Shown: one piece after another, positions 1 through 8,562 of the stretch
Numbering within the stretch: position 1 is the stretch's first letter
Layout of the letters: every line of letters starts with the position of its first letter
Source of the DNA: Alcanivorax sp. REN37
GTDB lineage: Bacteria > Pseudomonadota > Gammaproteobacteria > Pseudomonadales > Alcanivoracaceae
DNA length: 64,000 nt
NCBI RefSeq assembly: GCF_041102775.1
Contig: NZ_JBGCUO010000001.1
Location: 1,860,001-1,924,000 of the forward strand
Direction of reading: 5' to 3'
Notes under the pieces: model-generated
Database searches by the model: none
Told to the model about the DNA's origin: nothing
What the model saw: the letters and a program-made list of their open reading frames with translations, nothing else
Position numbers and translations under genes: made by a program

Positions 1-14
1 GCAGGAGACTATCC

Positions 15-755
15 GTGACTGAACAAGCCGTGACCGCACAAGTGACTGCAGCGACCAACGTCGACCCCAATGAAATCGCCAAATTCGCTGCCTTGGCGGA
101 ACAGTGGTGGGACCCCAACTCTGAATTTCGGCCGCTGCACGACATCAATCCGCTGCGCCTCAACTACATTGATGAGCGCGTCAATCTGCCCGGCAAGAAA
201 GTGATCGACATCGGCTGCGGTGGCGGCCTGCTGGCAGAAGGCATGGCCCGCCGCGGCGCCGAAGTCACGGGCATCGACCTTGGCGAGGCGCCACTGGCGG
301 TGGCCCGCTTGCACGCCGAACAATCCGGCGTCGAGGTGGAATACCTGTGCATTCCGGCCGAGCAAATCGCCGCTGAACGCGCCGGCCAGTACGACGTGGT
401 GACCTGCCTGGAAATGCTGGAGCACGTACCTGATCCGGCCTCGGTGATCCGCGCCTGCGCGGCGCTGGTGAAGCCCGGCGGCCAAGTGTTCTTCTCGTCC
501 ATCAACCGCAATCCACGCGCGTTCATGATGGCAATTGTCGGTGCCGAATATGTACTGCGGCTGCTGCCGCGCGGCACCCATGAATACGCCAAGCTGATCA
601 AGCCGTCGGAAATGGCCGGCTGGGCGCGCGAATCCGGCTTGCAGGTGTGCGACACCGTCGGCATGAGCTACAACCCGTTCAGCTACCGCGCCGCGCTCAA
701 CCGCGATGTTGGCGTGAACTACATGATGCATGCGGTGCGGCCGGAGGCATCGTGA
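15..755 (+). CDS. ubiG: Ubiquinone biosynthesis O-methyltransferase UbiG
   Basis: SAM-dependent methyltransferase for the two O-methylation steps of ubiquinone synthesis, acting on membrane-bound intermediates in the cytoplasm. The 246-residue product shows the family's early WWDP (31-34) and the SAM-binding motif [11 protein letters not shown], at 63-72. The start is a GTG preceded by AGGAGA with a 6-base spacer; no earlier start fits in the window. The stop TGA overlaps the GTG start of the next gene, so it heads a tight ubiG-mupP-yciK run, the order known from Pseudomonas. Length and motifs agree with the family. Confidence 0.95.
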   Translation: MTEQAVTAQVTAATNVDPNEIAKFAALAEQWWDPNSEFRPLHDINPLRLNYIDERVNLPGKKVIDIGCGGGLLAEGMARRGAEVTGIDLGEAPLAVARLHAEQSGVEVEYLCIPAEQIAAERAGQYDVVTCLEMLEHVPDPASVIRACAALVKPGGQVFFSSINRNPRAFMMAIVGAEYVLRLLPRGTHEYAKLIKPSEMAGWARESGLQVCDTVGMSYNPFSYRAALNRDVGVNYMMHAVRPEAS

Positions 756-1414
756 TCAAGGCGGTTCTGTTCGACCTTGATGGCACCTTGATCGACACCG
801 CGCCGGACTTTGTCAGCGTGCTCAACCGGCTGCTGGCGGAAGATGGCCGCCCCACCCTGCCGGAAGCCCTGATCCGCAGCGAAGTGTCCAATGGCGCCCG
901 CGCCATGGTACGGCTGGGCTTCGGCATCGGGCCCGGCGAACCTGGATTTGACGACCAGCTGAAGCGCTTTCTCGATCGCTATGCCGATCACCTGGCTGAG
1001 GACACTTGTCTGTTCAGTGGCATGGACCAGGTGCTGGCGCAGCTGGATGCCCAGCACATGCCGTGGGGCATCGTCACCAACAAACCGGAACGCTTCACCA
1101 CCCCGGTACTGGCCGGCCTTGGCCTAGCTGAACGCACCGGGCCGGTGATTTGCCCGGACCATGTGCGCGAACGCAAGCCAGACCCGGAAGGGCTGCTGCT
1201 GGCCGCCGCACAACTCGGCCTGGCACCACAACACTGTGTTTACGTCGGCGATCACCTGCGCGATATCGAAGCCGGCCGCCGCGCCGGCATGGTCACCGTC
1301 GGCGCCCGCTACGGTTACATCAGTGCCGACGACGATCCACAGCACTGGCACGCCGATCATTACATCGACACCCCCGAGCAGCTGTTGGCGCTGCTCGCGC
1401 TTGAAGGAGTTTGA
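752..1414 (+). CDS. mupP: HAD phosphatase, probable N-acetylmuramic acid 6-phosphate phosphatase MupP
   Basis: HAD-superfamily phosphatase of 220 residues. Motif I is D8-x-D10-G-T, motif II T109-N110-K111, motif III K142 and motif IV G166-D167 with D171. Enzymes of this subfamily are often labelled phosphoglycolate phosphatase (Gph). In Pseudomonas the gene between ubiG and the yciK-like SDR encodes MupP, which dephosphorylates MurNAc-6-P in cell-wall recycling. The assignment to MupP rests on that synteny and is an inference. The GTG start lies inside GTGA, overlapping the ubiG stop, which suggests translational coupling. Confidence 0.85.
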   Translation: MIKAVLFDLDGTLIDTAPDFVSVLNRLLAEDGRPTLPEALIRSEVSNGARAMVRLGFGIGPGEPGFDDQLKRFLDRYADHLAEDTCLFSGMDQVLAQLDAQHMPWGIVTNKPERFTTPVLAGLGLAERTGPVICPDHVRERKPDPEGLLLAAAQLGLAPQHCVYVGDHLRDIEAGRRAGMVTVGARYGYISADDDPQHWHADHYIDTPEQLLALLALEGV

Positions 1415-1416
1415 CC

Positions 1417-2211
1417 ATGCCAGCCGTCCACCCGCAGTTTGAGCAGTTGCAGGCCGATGCCTGGCAATACCAGTGGGAACCAGGCAGTTTTGCCGGCCGC
1501 ATCATCATGGTCACCGGTGCCGGTGACGGCATCGGCCGCGCCGCGGCACTGGCACTTGGCAAAGCCGGCGCCACCGTGATCCTGCTCGGCCGCACCCAGG
1601 AAAAGCTGGAGCAGGTCTACGACCAAATCCTTGCCGAGGGTGGCGCCAAGCCGGCCATGGTGCCGGCCAACTTGGAAGTCACCACCGCGGCCAACTTCGA
1701 AGAGCTGGCCGGCCTATTGATGGATGAGTTCGGTCACCTCGACGGTCTGCTGCACAACGCCTCAGTGCTCGGCGACCTGACTCCGCTGGACACCTACGGC
1801 TACGGCACCTGGGATACGGTGATGCAAGTGAACGTCAATGCCGCGTTCTACCTGACGCGGGCGCTGTTGCCGCTGCTGCGCGCCGCCGACCATGCGTCGG
1901 TGGTGTTCACATCCTCCAGCGTCGGCCGTCAAGGCCGCGCCTTCTGGGGCGCCTATGCGGTGAGCAAGTTTGCCACCGAGGGCCTCATGCAGGTGCTGGC
2001 TGACGAGTTGGAAAACACCACCCAGGTACGCGTCAACAGCCTCAACCCGGGCGGCACCCGTACCCGCATGCGCGCCCTCGCCTACCCCGGCGAAGATCCA
2101 CAAACGCTGCGCACCCCGGAACAAATCCTGCCGGTGTACATGTACCTGCTTGGCGCCGCTAGCGTCGGCATCACCGGCCAGGCATTCGACGCCCAACCGC
2201 CGCGCGGCTGA
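1417..2211 (+). CDS. yciK: YciK-type short-chain dehydrogenase/reductase
   Basis: Cytoplasmic NAD(P)-dependent SDR of 264 residues. The Rossmann motif TGAGDGIG is at 33-40 and the catalytic Y180-x3-K184 pair is intact, with serines at 166-168. The N-terminal segment before the Rossmann fold and the position third after ubiG and mupP are typical of YciK. Its substrate is not established. The ATG at 1417 has AAGGAG seven bases upstream; an in-frame TTG two codons earlier overlaps the previous stop and is less likely. Confidence 0.9.
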   Translation: MPAVHPQFEQLQADAWQYQWEPGSFAGRIIMVTGAGDGIGRAAALALGKAGATVILLGRTQEKLEQVYDQILAEGGAKPAMVPANLEVTTAANFEELAGLLMDEFGHLDGLLHNASVLGDLTPLDTYGYGTWDTVMQVNVNAAFYLTRALLPLLRAADHASVVFTSSSVGRQGRAFWGAYAVSKFATEGLMQVLADELENTTQVRVNSLNPGGTRTRMRALAYPGEDPQTLRTPEQILPVYMYLLGAASVGITGQAFDAQPPRG

Positions 2212-2320
2212 CCGTCGCCGCACTGGCCCGCTGGCACGGCCGCGCCAGCGCTCAGGTCATAGCAGCAAGTCGCCGCCCTAGGCCACCATGGCAGCGCCCC
2301 TTACACAGGACGTGACTGCT

Positions 2321-3508
2321 ATGAAAATAATAAAGTCCCTGCTAGCGGCACTGCTGCTCGGCGCCTTGGCGCCGAGTGCGCTGGCCGATGCCGCTGCCGC
2401 CCTTTCCGCCGAACAGCGCGCCACCTTGCAGCGGCTGGCGCCCGGCGTCGAACTCACTCCCGAACTGATCGAGCTGATGCGCGAAATCAGCCTGTCCGGC
2501 ACGCTGTCGGTGGAAGAGCGTTTGAAAGCCATCGGCCGCTTGTCTGGCCTGTCTGATCTGCCGGCAGAGCAACGCACCAGTTTCAAGATTTGCATCTGGG
2601 ATCTGGCCGGCCGCAACGGCCCGATCTTTACTCACGCCGAGGCCGAACGCGCCCGCATCATGCAATACGGGGTCAACCTGGAGATGGTGCCGTTCACCAA
2701 TGAAGGCGTCATGGTGGACGAGTTCAAAGCCGGCCATTGCGATGCCGCGCTGATGAGCGGCATGCGCGCGCGGCTGTTCAATACCTTTTCCGGCACCATC
2801 GACGCAGTCGGTGCAGTGCCCTCCGCCGAGCACATGAAGACGCTGCTGACGGTGGCCGCGCACCCCAGCAACGCTGGCCGCATGGTGCAGGGTGAATATG
2901 TGGTGCTCGGTGTATTCCCCGCTGGCGGCGCCTACATCTTCGTCAACGACCGTGAGATCAATGCGCTGAACAAGGCCGCCGGCAAGAAAGTGGCCGTGCT
3001 CGATTTCGACCCAATGCAGGCGCGCATGGTCTCCGGCATCGGCGCCACGCCGGTGTCCACCGACATCACTCGCGCACCGGGCATGTTCAACAATGGCGTG
3101 GTTGATGTGTTGGTGGTGCCGCTGCTGGCCTACGAGCTACTGGAGCTATACAAGGGCCTGGAGCCGAACGGCGGCATCATCGACCTGCCGCTGGCACAAA
3201 TCAGCCTGCAATTGATCGGCCACCGCTCCAAATTCCCCAACGAGATCGCCCAGCTGGTGCGCGAAGCTATCCTTGAGCGCTATGACGACATCATGGAGTT
3301 CATCAACAAAGAAGAAGCGCGCATCCCCAAACGCTGGATGGTGGCGATTCCGGATCAAGAGCGTGATGGCTACGAAACCATGATGCAGGACGCACGTATC
3401 GAGCTGCGCAATCTGGGCTACTACCACCCGGACATGCTGCATCTGCAAATGCGCATCCGCTGCCGCATCGAGCCGGATCGTTCCGAGTGCGCCAATCCGC
3501 GCGAATGA
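2321..3508 (+). CDS. Periplasmic putative solute-binding protein, paralogue 1 (TRAP-like)
   Basis: Secreted protein of 395 residues with a signal peptide ending near A22. It belongs to a family annotated elsewhere as putative solute-binding protein or AdeT1/2-like. A helical extension of roughly 60 residues (about 25-85) precedes the core; paralogue 2 has a similar one, while 3 and 4 lack it. The core starts with CIWDLAG (C91). Four cysteines are conserved in all four copies: C91, C140 (HCDAALM), C381 and C390 near the C-terminus. The ATG at 2321 gives a clean signal peptide, with AGGA upstream; an in-frame ATG 33 bases earlier adds a non-signal stretch. Proximity to two DctM-type permeases suggests it delivers a ligand to them. 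The ligand is unknown. Confidence 0.85.
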   Translation: MKIIKSLLAALLLGALAPSALADAAAALSAEQRATLQRLAPGVELTPELIELMREISLSGTLSVEERLKAIGRLSGLSDLPAEQRTSFKICIWDLAGRNGPIFTHAEAERARIMQYGVNLEMVPFTNEGVMVDEFKAGHCDAALMSGMRARLFNTFSGTIDAVGAVPSAEHMKTLLTVAAHPSNAGRMVQGEYVVLGVFPAGGAYIFVNDREINALNKAAGKKVAVLDFDPMQARMVSGIGATPVSTDITRAPGMFNNGVVDVLVVPLLAYELLELYKGLEPNGGIIDLPLAQISLQLIGHRSKFPNEIAQLVREAILERYDDIMEFINKEEARIPKRWMVAIPDQERDGYETMMQDARIELRNLGYYHPDMLHLQMRIRCRIEPDRSECANPRE

Positions 3509-3560
3509 TTCCCTGCGGGCGCCAGGTCGGCGTCCGCTGCCACAACCTTTGGAGACCTCC

Positions 3561-4691
3561 ATGCCGCTGCGCATTGTGCTGTGCTGTCTTGCCCTGCTGT
3601 GGCCGCTCGCTGCCGCCGCCACCTCAGATTGGCACTACGCCGATCTGCCGGCGGCTACCCAACAACAGCTGCGCGAGCAGATCTACAACAAGCTGCTGCC
3701 CCCGGAACAACGCATCGCGGCGCTAAAAAAATTGTTCTCGTTTTCCGATCAGGCGCCGATGCAGCGCACCGTTTGCATTTGGGACATCGCCGGCCGCGCT
3801 GGGCCGATCTATACCGCCGCCCGCGACCAACGCGCCGAGCTGATGCGCTACGGCGTCGACGTGGACATGGTGGTTTACACCAATGAAGGCGTGATGGTGG
3901 AAGAGCTCAAGGCCGGCCGCTGCGACGCGGCACTGATGAGCGGTTTGCGGGCACGGCTGTTCAATAATTTCTCCGGCACCATTGATTCAGTCGGCGGCTT
4001 GCCCACCGATGAGCACATGCACCGGTTGTTGGAACTACTCACCGACGTGCGTTTGGCGGATCGACTGACCAGCCAGGACTACGTGGTGATGGGCATCGCT
4101 CCCGGCGGCGGCGCTTATATCTTCGTCAACGACAAACGCATCAACAGCCTGGCGAAAGCGGCCGGCAAACGCGTGCCGGTGCTGGAGTACGACCCAGTGC
4201 AGGCACGCATGGTGGCGCAAATCGGCGCCACCCCGGTGGGCTCAGACCTACTCAGTGCGCCGACCAAATTCAATAACGGCTCGGTGGATGTGCTGCCAGC
4301 GCCGCTGATTGCCTACGAAATCCTCGAACTCTATAAAGGACTGGGCAAGGACGGCGGCATCATTGACTACCCACTGGCGCAAATCAGCGTGCAGCTGATC
4401 GGCCGCACCAACCGCTTCCCTCCGGAAGTGGCACAGTTGGTGCGCGAGGCGTTCTTCTCCGGGTACGAAGACATCATGGTGCGACTGCGCGCAGAAGCGG
4501 CGAAAGTGCCGGCGCACTGGTGGATCTCGATCCCCGACGCCGACAAGCAAGGCTATGAGACGCTGATGCAGGATGCCCGCATCCAACTGCGCGACGAGGG
4601 CTACTACAACGCCGAGATGCTTACCATCCAGCGGCGGCTGCGCTGCCATCTGGAGCCGACTCGCTCCGAATGTGCGCAACCGGTGGAATGA
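3561..4691 (+). CDS. Periplasmic putative solute-binding protein, paralogue 2 (TRAP-like)
   Basis: Signal peptide of about 20 residues, then an extension of about 50 residues, then the conserved core from C72 (VCIWDIAG). The blocks TNEGVMVEELK, CDAALMSG and GGGAYIFVND follow in the same order as in paralogue 1, whose gene ends 52 bases upstream. This looks like a tandem duplication that has since diverged. The conserved cysteines are C72, C121, C362 and C371. The ATG at 3561 is preceded by GGAG; the in-frame TTG at 3549 is less likely. It is convergent with the ABC1 kinase gene. Ligand unknown. Confidence 0.85.
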   Translation: MPLRIVLCCLALLWPLAAAATSDWHYADLPAATQQQLREQIYNKLLPPEQRIAALKKLFSFSDQAPMQRTVCIWDIAGRAGPIYTAARDQRAELMRYGVDVDMVVYTNEGVMVEELKAGRCDAALMSGLRARLFNNFSGTIDSVGGLPTDEHMHRLLELLTDVRLADRLTSQDYVVMGIAPGGGAYIFVNDKRINSLAKAAGKRVPVLEYDPVQARMVAQIGATPVGSDLLSAPTKFNNGSVDVLPAPLIAYEILELYKGLGKDGGIIDYPLAQISVQLIGRTNRFPPEVAQLVREAFFSGYEDIMVRLRAEAAKVPAHWWISIPDADKQGYETLMQDARIQLRDEGYYNAEMLTIQRRLRCHLEPTRSECAQPVE

Positions 4692-4707
4692 CCCGGTAAC
4701 GCCAACC

Positions 4708-4728
4708 CCGCCTCCTCAGTGGAGGCGG
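4708..4728. terminator. Hairpin with the kinase stop codon in its loop
   Basis: Perfect 8-bp stem CCGCCTCC/GGAGGCGG around a 5-base loop. It lies between the convergent binding-protein and kinase genes. The stop codon of the minus-strand kinase (4716-4718) lies in the loop. No T-run follows on either strand, so it may stabilise 3' ends rather than act as a classical terminator. Confidence 0.6.
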
Positions 4729-6062
4729 TCCAGCGTACCCCACACATCCAGGCGCGCGTCGCCGAACAGATCCATCTCCGGCGCCAGCACCTGAATGTAT
4801 CGGTCGAAATACAGGAACTGCTTGAGCAGCAGCGCAAACTCACGCGGGAAGCGGATGCCGTGCTGCTCGCCAATGCGCACCAGATCCATCAGCACCTTGT
4901 TCACCTCGCGGTCATTGCGGCCGCCTTCCAGCACTGCGGCCGGATCCAGGTGCGTTAAACGCGACTGGAACGCGTCGATGTCACGGGCCAACGCCGCCAC
5001 ATCCACTTTCTCGCGGGTCATGCCGATACTGGCCATGGCTTCCGCCGTCTGCTGCGAATCACCTTGGCTGATGCCCTCGAACAACTGCGACATCGCCTGC
5101 CACACTTCCGGCCGCATGTGCCCGACAATACCGAAATCGATGAAGCCGACGCGGCCGTCTTCCAGCAGCATCAGGTTGCCGGCGTGCACATCGGCATGAA
5201 AGAAATCGCACAGCATTAACGACGAGAACCAAGTATTAAGCGCAATCACCAGCGTGCCGGTCGGATCATCGGTGTGCGCTTTGAGCACTTCCAGATCAGT
5301 CAGCGGCACACCGTGAAAGCGCTCCATGGTCAGCACCCGGCGCGCGCTGAACTCACGATAGGGCTTCGGCGCCACGGCACGGTCATTACCGGTGGCGGCG
5401 AGGAATTCGTTGAAACGCTCCAGGTTGTCAGCTTCCTTATGGAAGTCGCACTCTTCCAACATCGCCGACTGCAACTCATCGATGACGCCAGCGATGGCTG
5501 TGCGTGACAGCCCCGGCGTGATCAGCTCCACCACCCGCGCGGCCATATAAAGGAAGTTGAAGTCGGTCACCAGCACATGCTCGACACCGGGCTTCTGCAC
5601 CTTGATCACTACGTCTTCGCCGCTGTGTAGTCGCGCCGCGTGCACCTGGGCAATGGACGCCGATGCCAGCGGTTGCGTATCAACCCAGGCGTACAGCGAT
5701 TCCAGCGAACGTCCCAATTCCGACTCGATGGTGCGGCGAATAACGGGGAACGGCAGCACCGGGGTCCGGTCCAGGCATTTCTGGAACTCTTCCACATAAT
5801 CTGCGGGAAACAGCGACGGCGAGCTGGCGATCAACTGCCCGAGTTTGATGTAGGTGGTGCCGAGCGATTCGAATGTCTCGCGCAGCAACACCGGCGTCGG
5901 CGGTCGCCGGCCGGACAACCAGCCGGCACCGGTGCGGGCCAGCACATTGAGCGTTTGCATGACCCTCAAGCCGCCACGCACGGTATCTCCAGCCAATCCG
6001 ATACCGCTACGGCGGCGGGAGATGCGTACACGGGGGAGTCCATTGCCGGTATATTTCGACAT
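4716..6062 (-). CDS. ABC1/UbiB-family atypical kinase (AarF-like)
   Basis: ABC1-family protein kinase-like fold, 448 residues from the chosen ATG. The family signature KLGQ is at 73-76, the nucleotide-binding VVIKVQKPG follows, then ECDFHKEADN and the catalytic-loop-like HADVHAGN. Members support ubiquinone biosynthesis or lipid homeostasis through ATPase activity. There is no obvious C-terminal pair of membrane helices as in E. coli UbiB, so it is probably one of the additional ABC1 proteins. The ATG at 6062 was preferred over an upstream TTG at 6125. It stands alone on this strand inside the TRAP-like locus; whether it is linked to that system is unknown. Confidence 0.85.
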   Translation of the reverse strand: MSKYTGNGLPRVRISRRRSGIGLAGDTVRGGLRVMQTLNVLARTGAGWLSGRRPPTPVLLRETFESLGTTYIKLGQLIASSPSLFPADYVEEFQKCLDRTPVLPFPVIRRTIESELGRSLESLYAWVDTQPLASASIAQVHAARLHSGEDVVIKVQKPGVEHVLVTDFNFLYMAARVVELITPGLSRTAIAGVIDELQSAMLEECDFHKEADNLERFNEFLAATGNDRAVAPKPYREFSARRVLTMERFHGVPLTDLEVLKAHTDDPTGTLVIALNTWFSSLMLCDFFHADVHAGNLMLLEDGRVGFIDFGIVGHMRPEVWQAMSQLFEGISQGDSQQTAEAMASIGMTREKVDVAALARDIDAFQSRLTHLDPAAVLEGGRNDREVNKVLMDLVRIGEQHGIRFPREFALLLKQFLYFDRYIQVLAPEMDLFGDARLDVWGTLDRLH

Positions 6063-6266
6063 TCTTGAAGCCGTCCTGAAGGTGAGCTGCACGATGATAC
6101 TGGGACGGGCTTGCACCCGTCGCAATGAACATTAATCAGTCGCTACCGGATTTGTAATCGCTGCCCTGCTTTTTGTAATCGACGCTTGTGCCAATTTTCG
6201 CCCTTGGGTAGTGTTCGACGAGTTTCGCTCCAGGGGCGGAATAACAATAATTTCAAGGAGATCACG

Positions 6267-7289
6267 ATGACGTTTTCCGTTCGGTTGCGCGCGCTGTTCC
6301 GCGCATCCCTTCTCGGCGCCGGTGTGGCTGCCGTATCCGGGTGTGGCATGGTCTACAAGACCACCGGTGATGTACTGGTCAGTTACGGCAGCAAAGAAAT
6401 GGTGCCCTACCTGATGAGCTACAGCGACACCGGCATGGTCTGCGCCACTGGCGAATCACTCACCCCGCTGCTGCTATCATTCGAATCCGTGGGCTCCCAT
6501 CCTGACAAACTCGCCACTCTGGTCTACACCACTGCCGCTATCTGCACCGAAGAGCGCGCGCTGGAAGAAGAGTTGCGCTACATGCGCGCCATGAAGGAAG
6601 GCCGCGTCGCCGAAGCCCAAGATGCCCGCGCACGCCAGAAAGAACTGGCTGAAGTCAGCGCCCGCCGCATGCAGGAAGCTTACAACCGCGCCGTCGGCCA
6701 ATACGGCGAAGCTGACAACGGCAGCTGCCCGCGTCTGCGCAAAGACTTTGACGAACTGGTGTACATGATCGGCATGGTTGCCGGCGTACAGTCGCTGCTG
6801 GCCGATGCCACCGCTGACACCGCCGTCGGCGTACCGCGTGATGTGGCCGCCAAAGCCGAGCGCGCCATGTCCTGTCTCGACAACGAGAAATGGTGGGGCG
6901 CACCGATGGGCCTGCGTGCCGCGCTCTGGAACATCCTGCCGATGCTGAAGCCGGACAACGGCGACACCTGGGCTGAGCTGGACCGCTCCACCCGCCTCGG
7001 CTTTGAAGCCGGCGTACGTCTGCCGAGCGCGCTGGCCACCATCTCTGCCTATAGCACCGGCGACACCGACCGCGTGCGTAAGGCAATTCGTGATTTCGCC
7101 AATAACGATCAGGACCTCAACCCTGACTACGCGCTGATCGATGCCATTGCGTTCCAACTGGTCAAAGGCATTTCCGATCGCATGTGGACCGAAGCCACCG
7201 GCAAGCGCACGCCGTTCGGTGGCCTCGGCACCTTCTGGGACGAAACGCCGAAACAGAACAACAGCTTTAACATCGACGATCTTTTGTAA
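6267..7289 (+). CDS. Lipoprotein resembling the TRAP transporter T-component (TatT-like)
   Basis: Product of 340 residues with a signal peptide ending in lipobox VSG-C26. Residue +2 is Gly, so outer-membrane sorting is expected. The mature part is helical, with a charged amphipathic stretch about residues 90-140. The segment lengths and order (a short helix pair, a DELVYMIGMVAG helix, then a block beginning NEKWWGAPMGLRA) resemble TatT, the trimeric TPR lipoprotein that partners the binding protein in TPR-associated TRAP systems of Treponema. That match is by eye and is an inference. AAGGAG precedes the ATG at 6267. The next gene, 70 bases downstream, is a binding-protein paralogue, and two permeases follow, as expected for a T-component. 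Confidence 0.65.
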   Translation: MTFSVRLRALFRASLLGAGVAAVSGCGMVYKTTGDVLVSYGSKEMVPYLMSYSDTGMVCATGESLTPLLLSFESVGSHPDKLATLVYTTAAICTEERALEEELRYMRAMKEGRVAEAQDARARQKELAEVSARRMQEAYNRAVGQYGEADNGSCPRLRKDFDELVYMIGMVAGVQSLLADATADTAVGVPRDVAAKAERAMSCLDNEKWWGAPMGLRAALWNILPMLKPDNGDTWAELDRSTRLGFEAGVRLPSALATISAYSTGDTDRVRKAIRDFANNDQDLNPDYALIDAIAFQLVKGISDRMWTEATGKRTPFGGLGTFWDETPKQNNSFNIDDLL

Positions 7290-7359
7290 TTTTTTACCGG
7301 GTGGAGCCGGCAGCCCCCACTGCCGGCTCGTTTGAATGCAGTACACGGAGACTCCCCCC

Positions 7360-8376
7360 ATGCGCTACAACAAAACCGTCCTCGCCGTTGCTTCGTCCTT
7401 GCTGCTGGCTGTCAGCGGCTCCGCCGTTGCCAACGAGAAGCGCACCATGTGCGTGTTCGACATCATCGGCACCTCCGGCGACATCTATAACATCATGAAA
7501 GACTACCGCACCGCGGCGCTCGATCATGGTTATGACCTGACTTTGAAGGCTTACACCGACGAGAACATCGCCGCTGAAGACCTGAAAGCGGGCCAGTGCG
7601 ACGCCGCCGCCATCACCGGCCTGCGCGGTCGCCAGTTCAATAACTACACCGGCAGCCTCGATTCCATCGGCGCGGTGCCCAGCTACGACGCCATGCGCGC
7701 CATCATCCAAGTGATCGGCAGCAACAACGAGCGCATCGTGCCGCACCTGAAATCCGGCAACTTCCAGGTCATGGGCGTGGCGCCGATGGGCGCGGCCTAC
7801 CTGTTCGTGAAAGACAAAAGCATCAACAACGTCAACGCCCTCGCCGGCAAATCGATTTCGGTGATGGAGTACGACGAAGCCCAAGCCAAGATGGCCGCCA
7901 GCGTCGGTATGTCGCCGGTGATGTCTGATATCACCAACTTCTCCGGCCGCTTCAACAACGGCAGCGTGGATATTTCCTTCGCACCGGTGATGGCCTACAG
8001 CGCGCTGGAGCTCTACAAAGGCATGGAGCCGAACGGCGGTATCGTGCAGTACGTGCTGGGCCAGCTCACCACTCAGGTCATTGGCCGACAAGACAAGTTC
8101 AACGATGACTTTGCTGCATGGTCGCGTCAGTACTTCTCCTCTACGGTGTTCGATCGTGCCATGCGTGTGATCAACAACTCCTACAGCGAGATTGACAAGA
8201 AATGGTGGATCCCGGTTTCTGAGGGTGATGCCGAGCGCTACGACGAAATGATGCGCGACGCCCGGATCGAATTGACCCGCGCCGGCGTTTACAACAAGGA
8301 CATGATGTCCCTGCTGCGCAACATCCGCTGTCGCATGGATGCGTCCCGTGCTGAGTGTTCTGACCAGCGCGAGTGA
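7360..8376 (+). CDS. Periplasmic putative solute-binding protein, paralogue 3 (TRAP-like)
   Basis: Short form of the family: 338 residues, signal peptide to about A24, core starting almost at once with C31 (MCVFDIIG). The family blocks AAEDLKAGQCDAA, LRGRQFNNYTGSLDS and MGAAYLFVKD are present. The four conserved cysteines are C31, C80, C324 and C333. The ATG at 7360 has CGGAG nine bases upstream; an ATG at 7336 adds a non-signal octapeptide. It sits between the TatT-like lipoprotein and the first permease, so it is the most likely cognate binding protein of that permease. A strong terminator follows, which would let it be made in excess of the permease. Confidence 0.87.
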   Translation: MRYNKTVLAVASSLLLAVSGSAVANEKRTMCVFDIIGTSGDIYNIMKDYRTAALDHGYDLTLKAYTDENIAAEDLKAGQCDAAAITGLRGRQFNNYTGSLDSIGAVPSYDAMRAIIQVIGSNNERIVPHLKSGNFQVMGVAPMGAAYLFVKDKSINNVNALAGKSISVMEYDEAQAKMAASVGMSPVMSDITNFSGRFNNGSVDISFAPVMAYSALELYKGMEPNGGIVQYVLGQLTTQVIGRQDKFNDDFAAWSRQYFSSTVFDRAMRVINNSYSEIDKKWWIPVSEGDAERYDEMMRDARIELTRAGVYNKDMMSLLRNIRCRMDASRAECSDQRE

Positions 8377-8395
8377 TGCCAACCGAGTTGTGATC

Positions 8396-8424
8396 AAAGC
8401 GGAGCCTGTCCGGGCTCCGCTTTT
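8396..8424 (+). terminator. Rho-independent terminator after binding protein 3
   Basis: GCGGAGCC/GGCTCCGC stem (8399-8406 with 8413-8420), flanked by AAA and TTTT. It separates the binding-protein gene from the downstream permease gene. Confidence 0.8.
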
Positions 8425-8562
8425 CGCATGCCAGCACGTTCAACCGTTCGTTAGAAAGGTCCGTAGCAGGGTTTCGACCACTTTCACCCTGCTTACGTTG
8501 CGATTGGTCATTTTGCTCCGCGGCCTTTTTGGCGGGCATCTACAAGAATAACTGGGTGAACC

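Noticed and set aside
7294-8397. 367-codon open frame opposite binding protein 3
   Set aside because: Antisense shadow; the plus-strand frame has a signal peptide and conserved family blocks.
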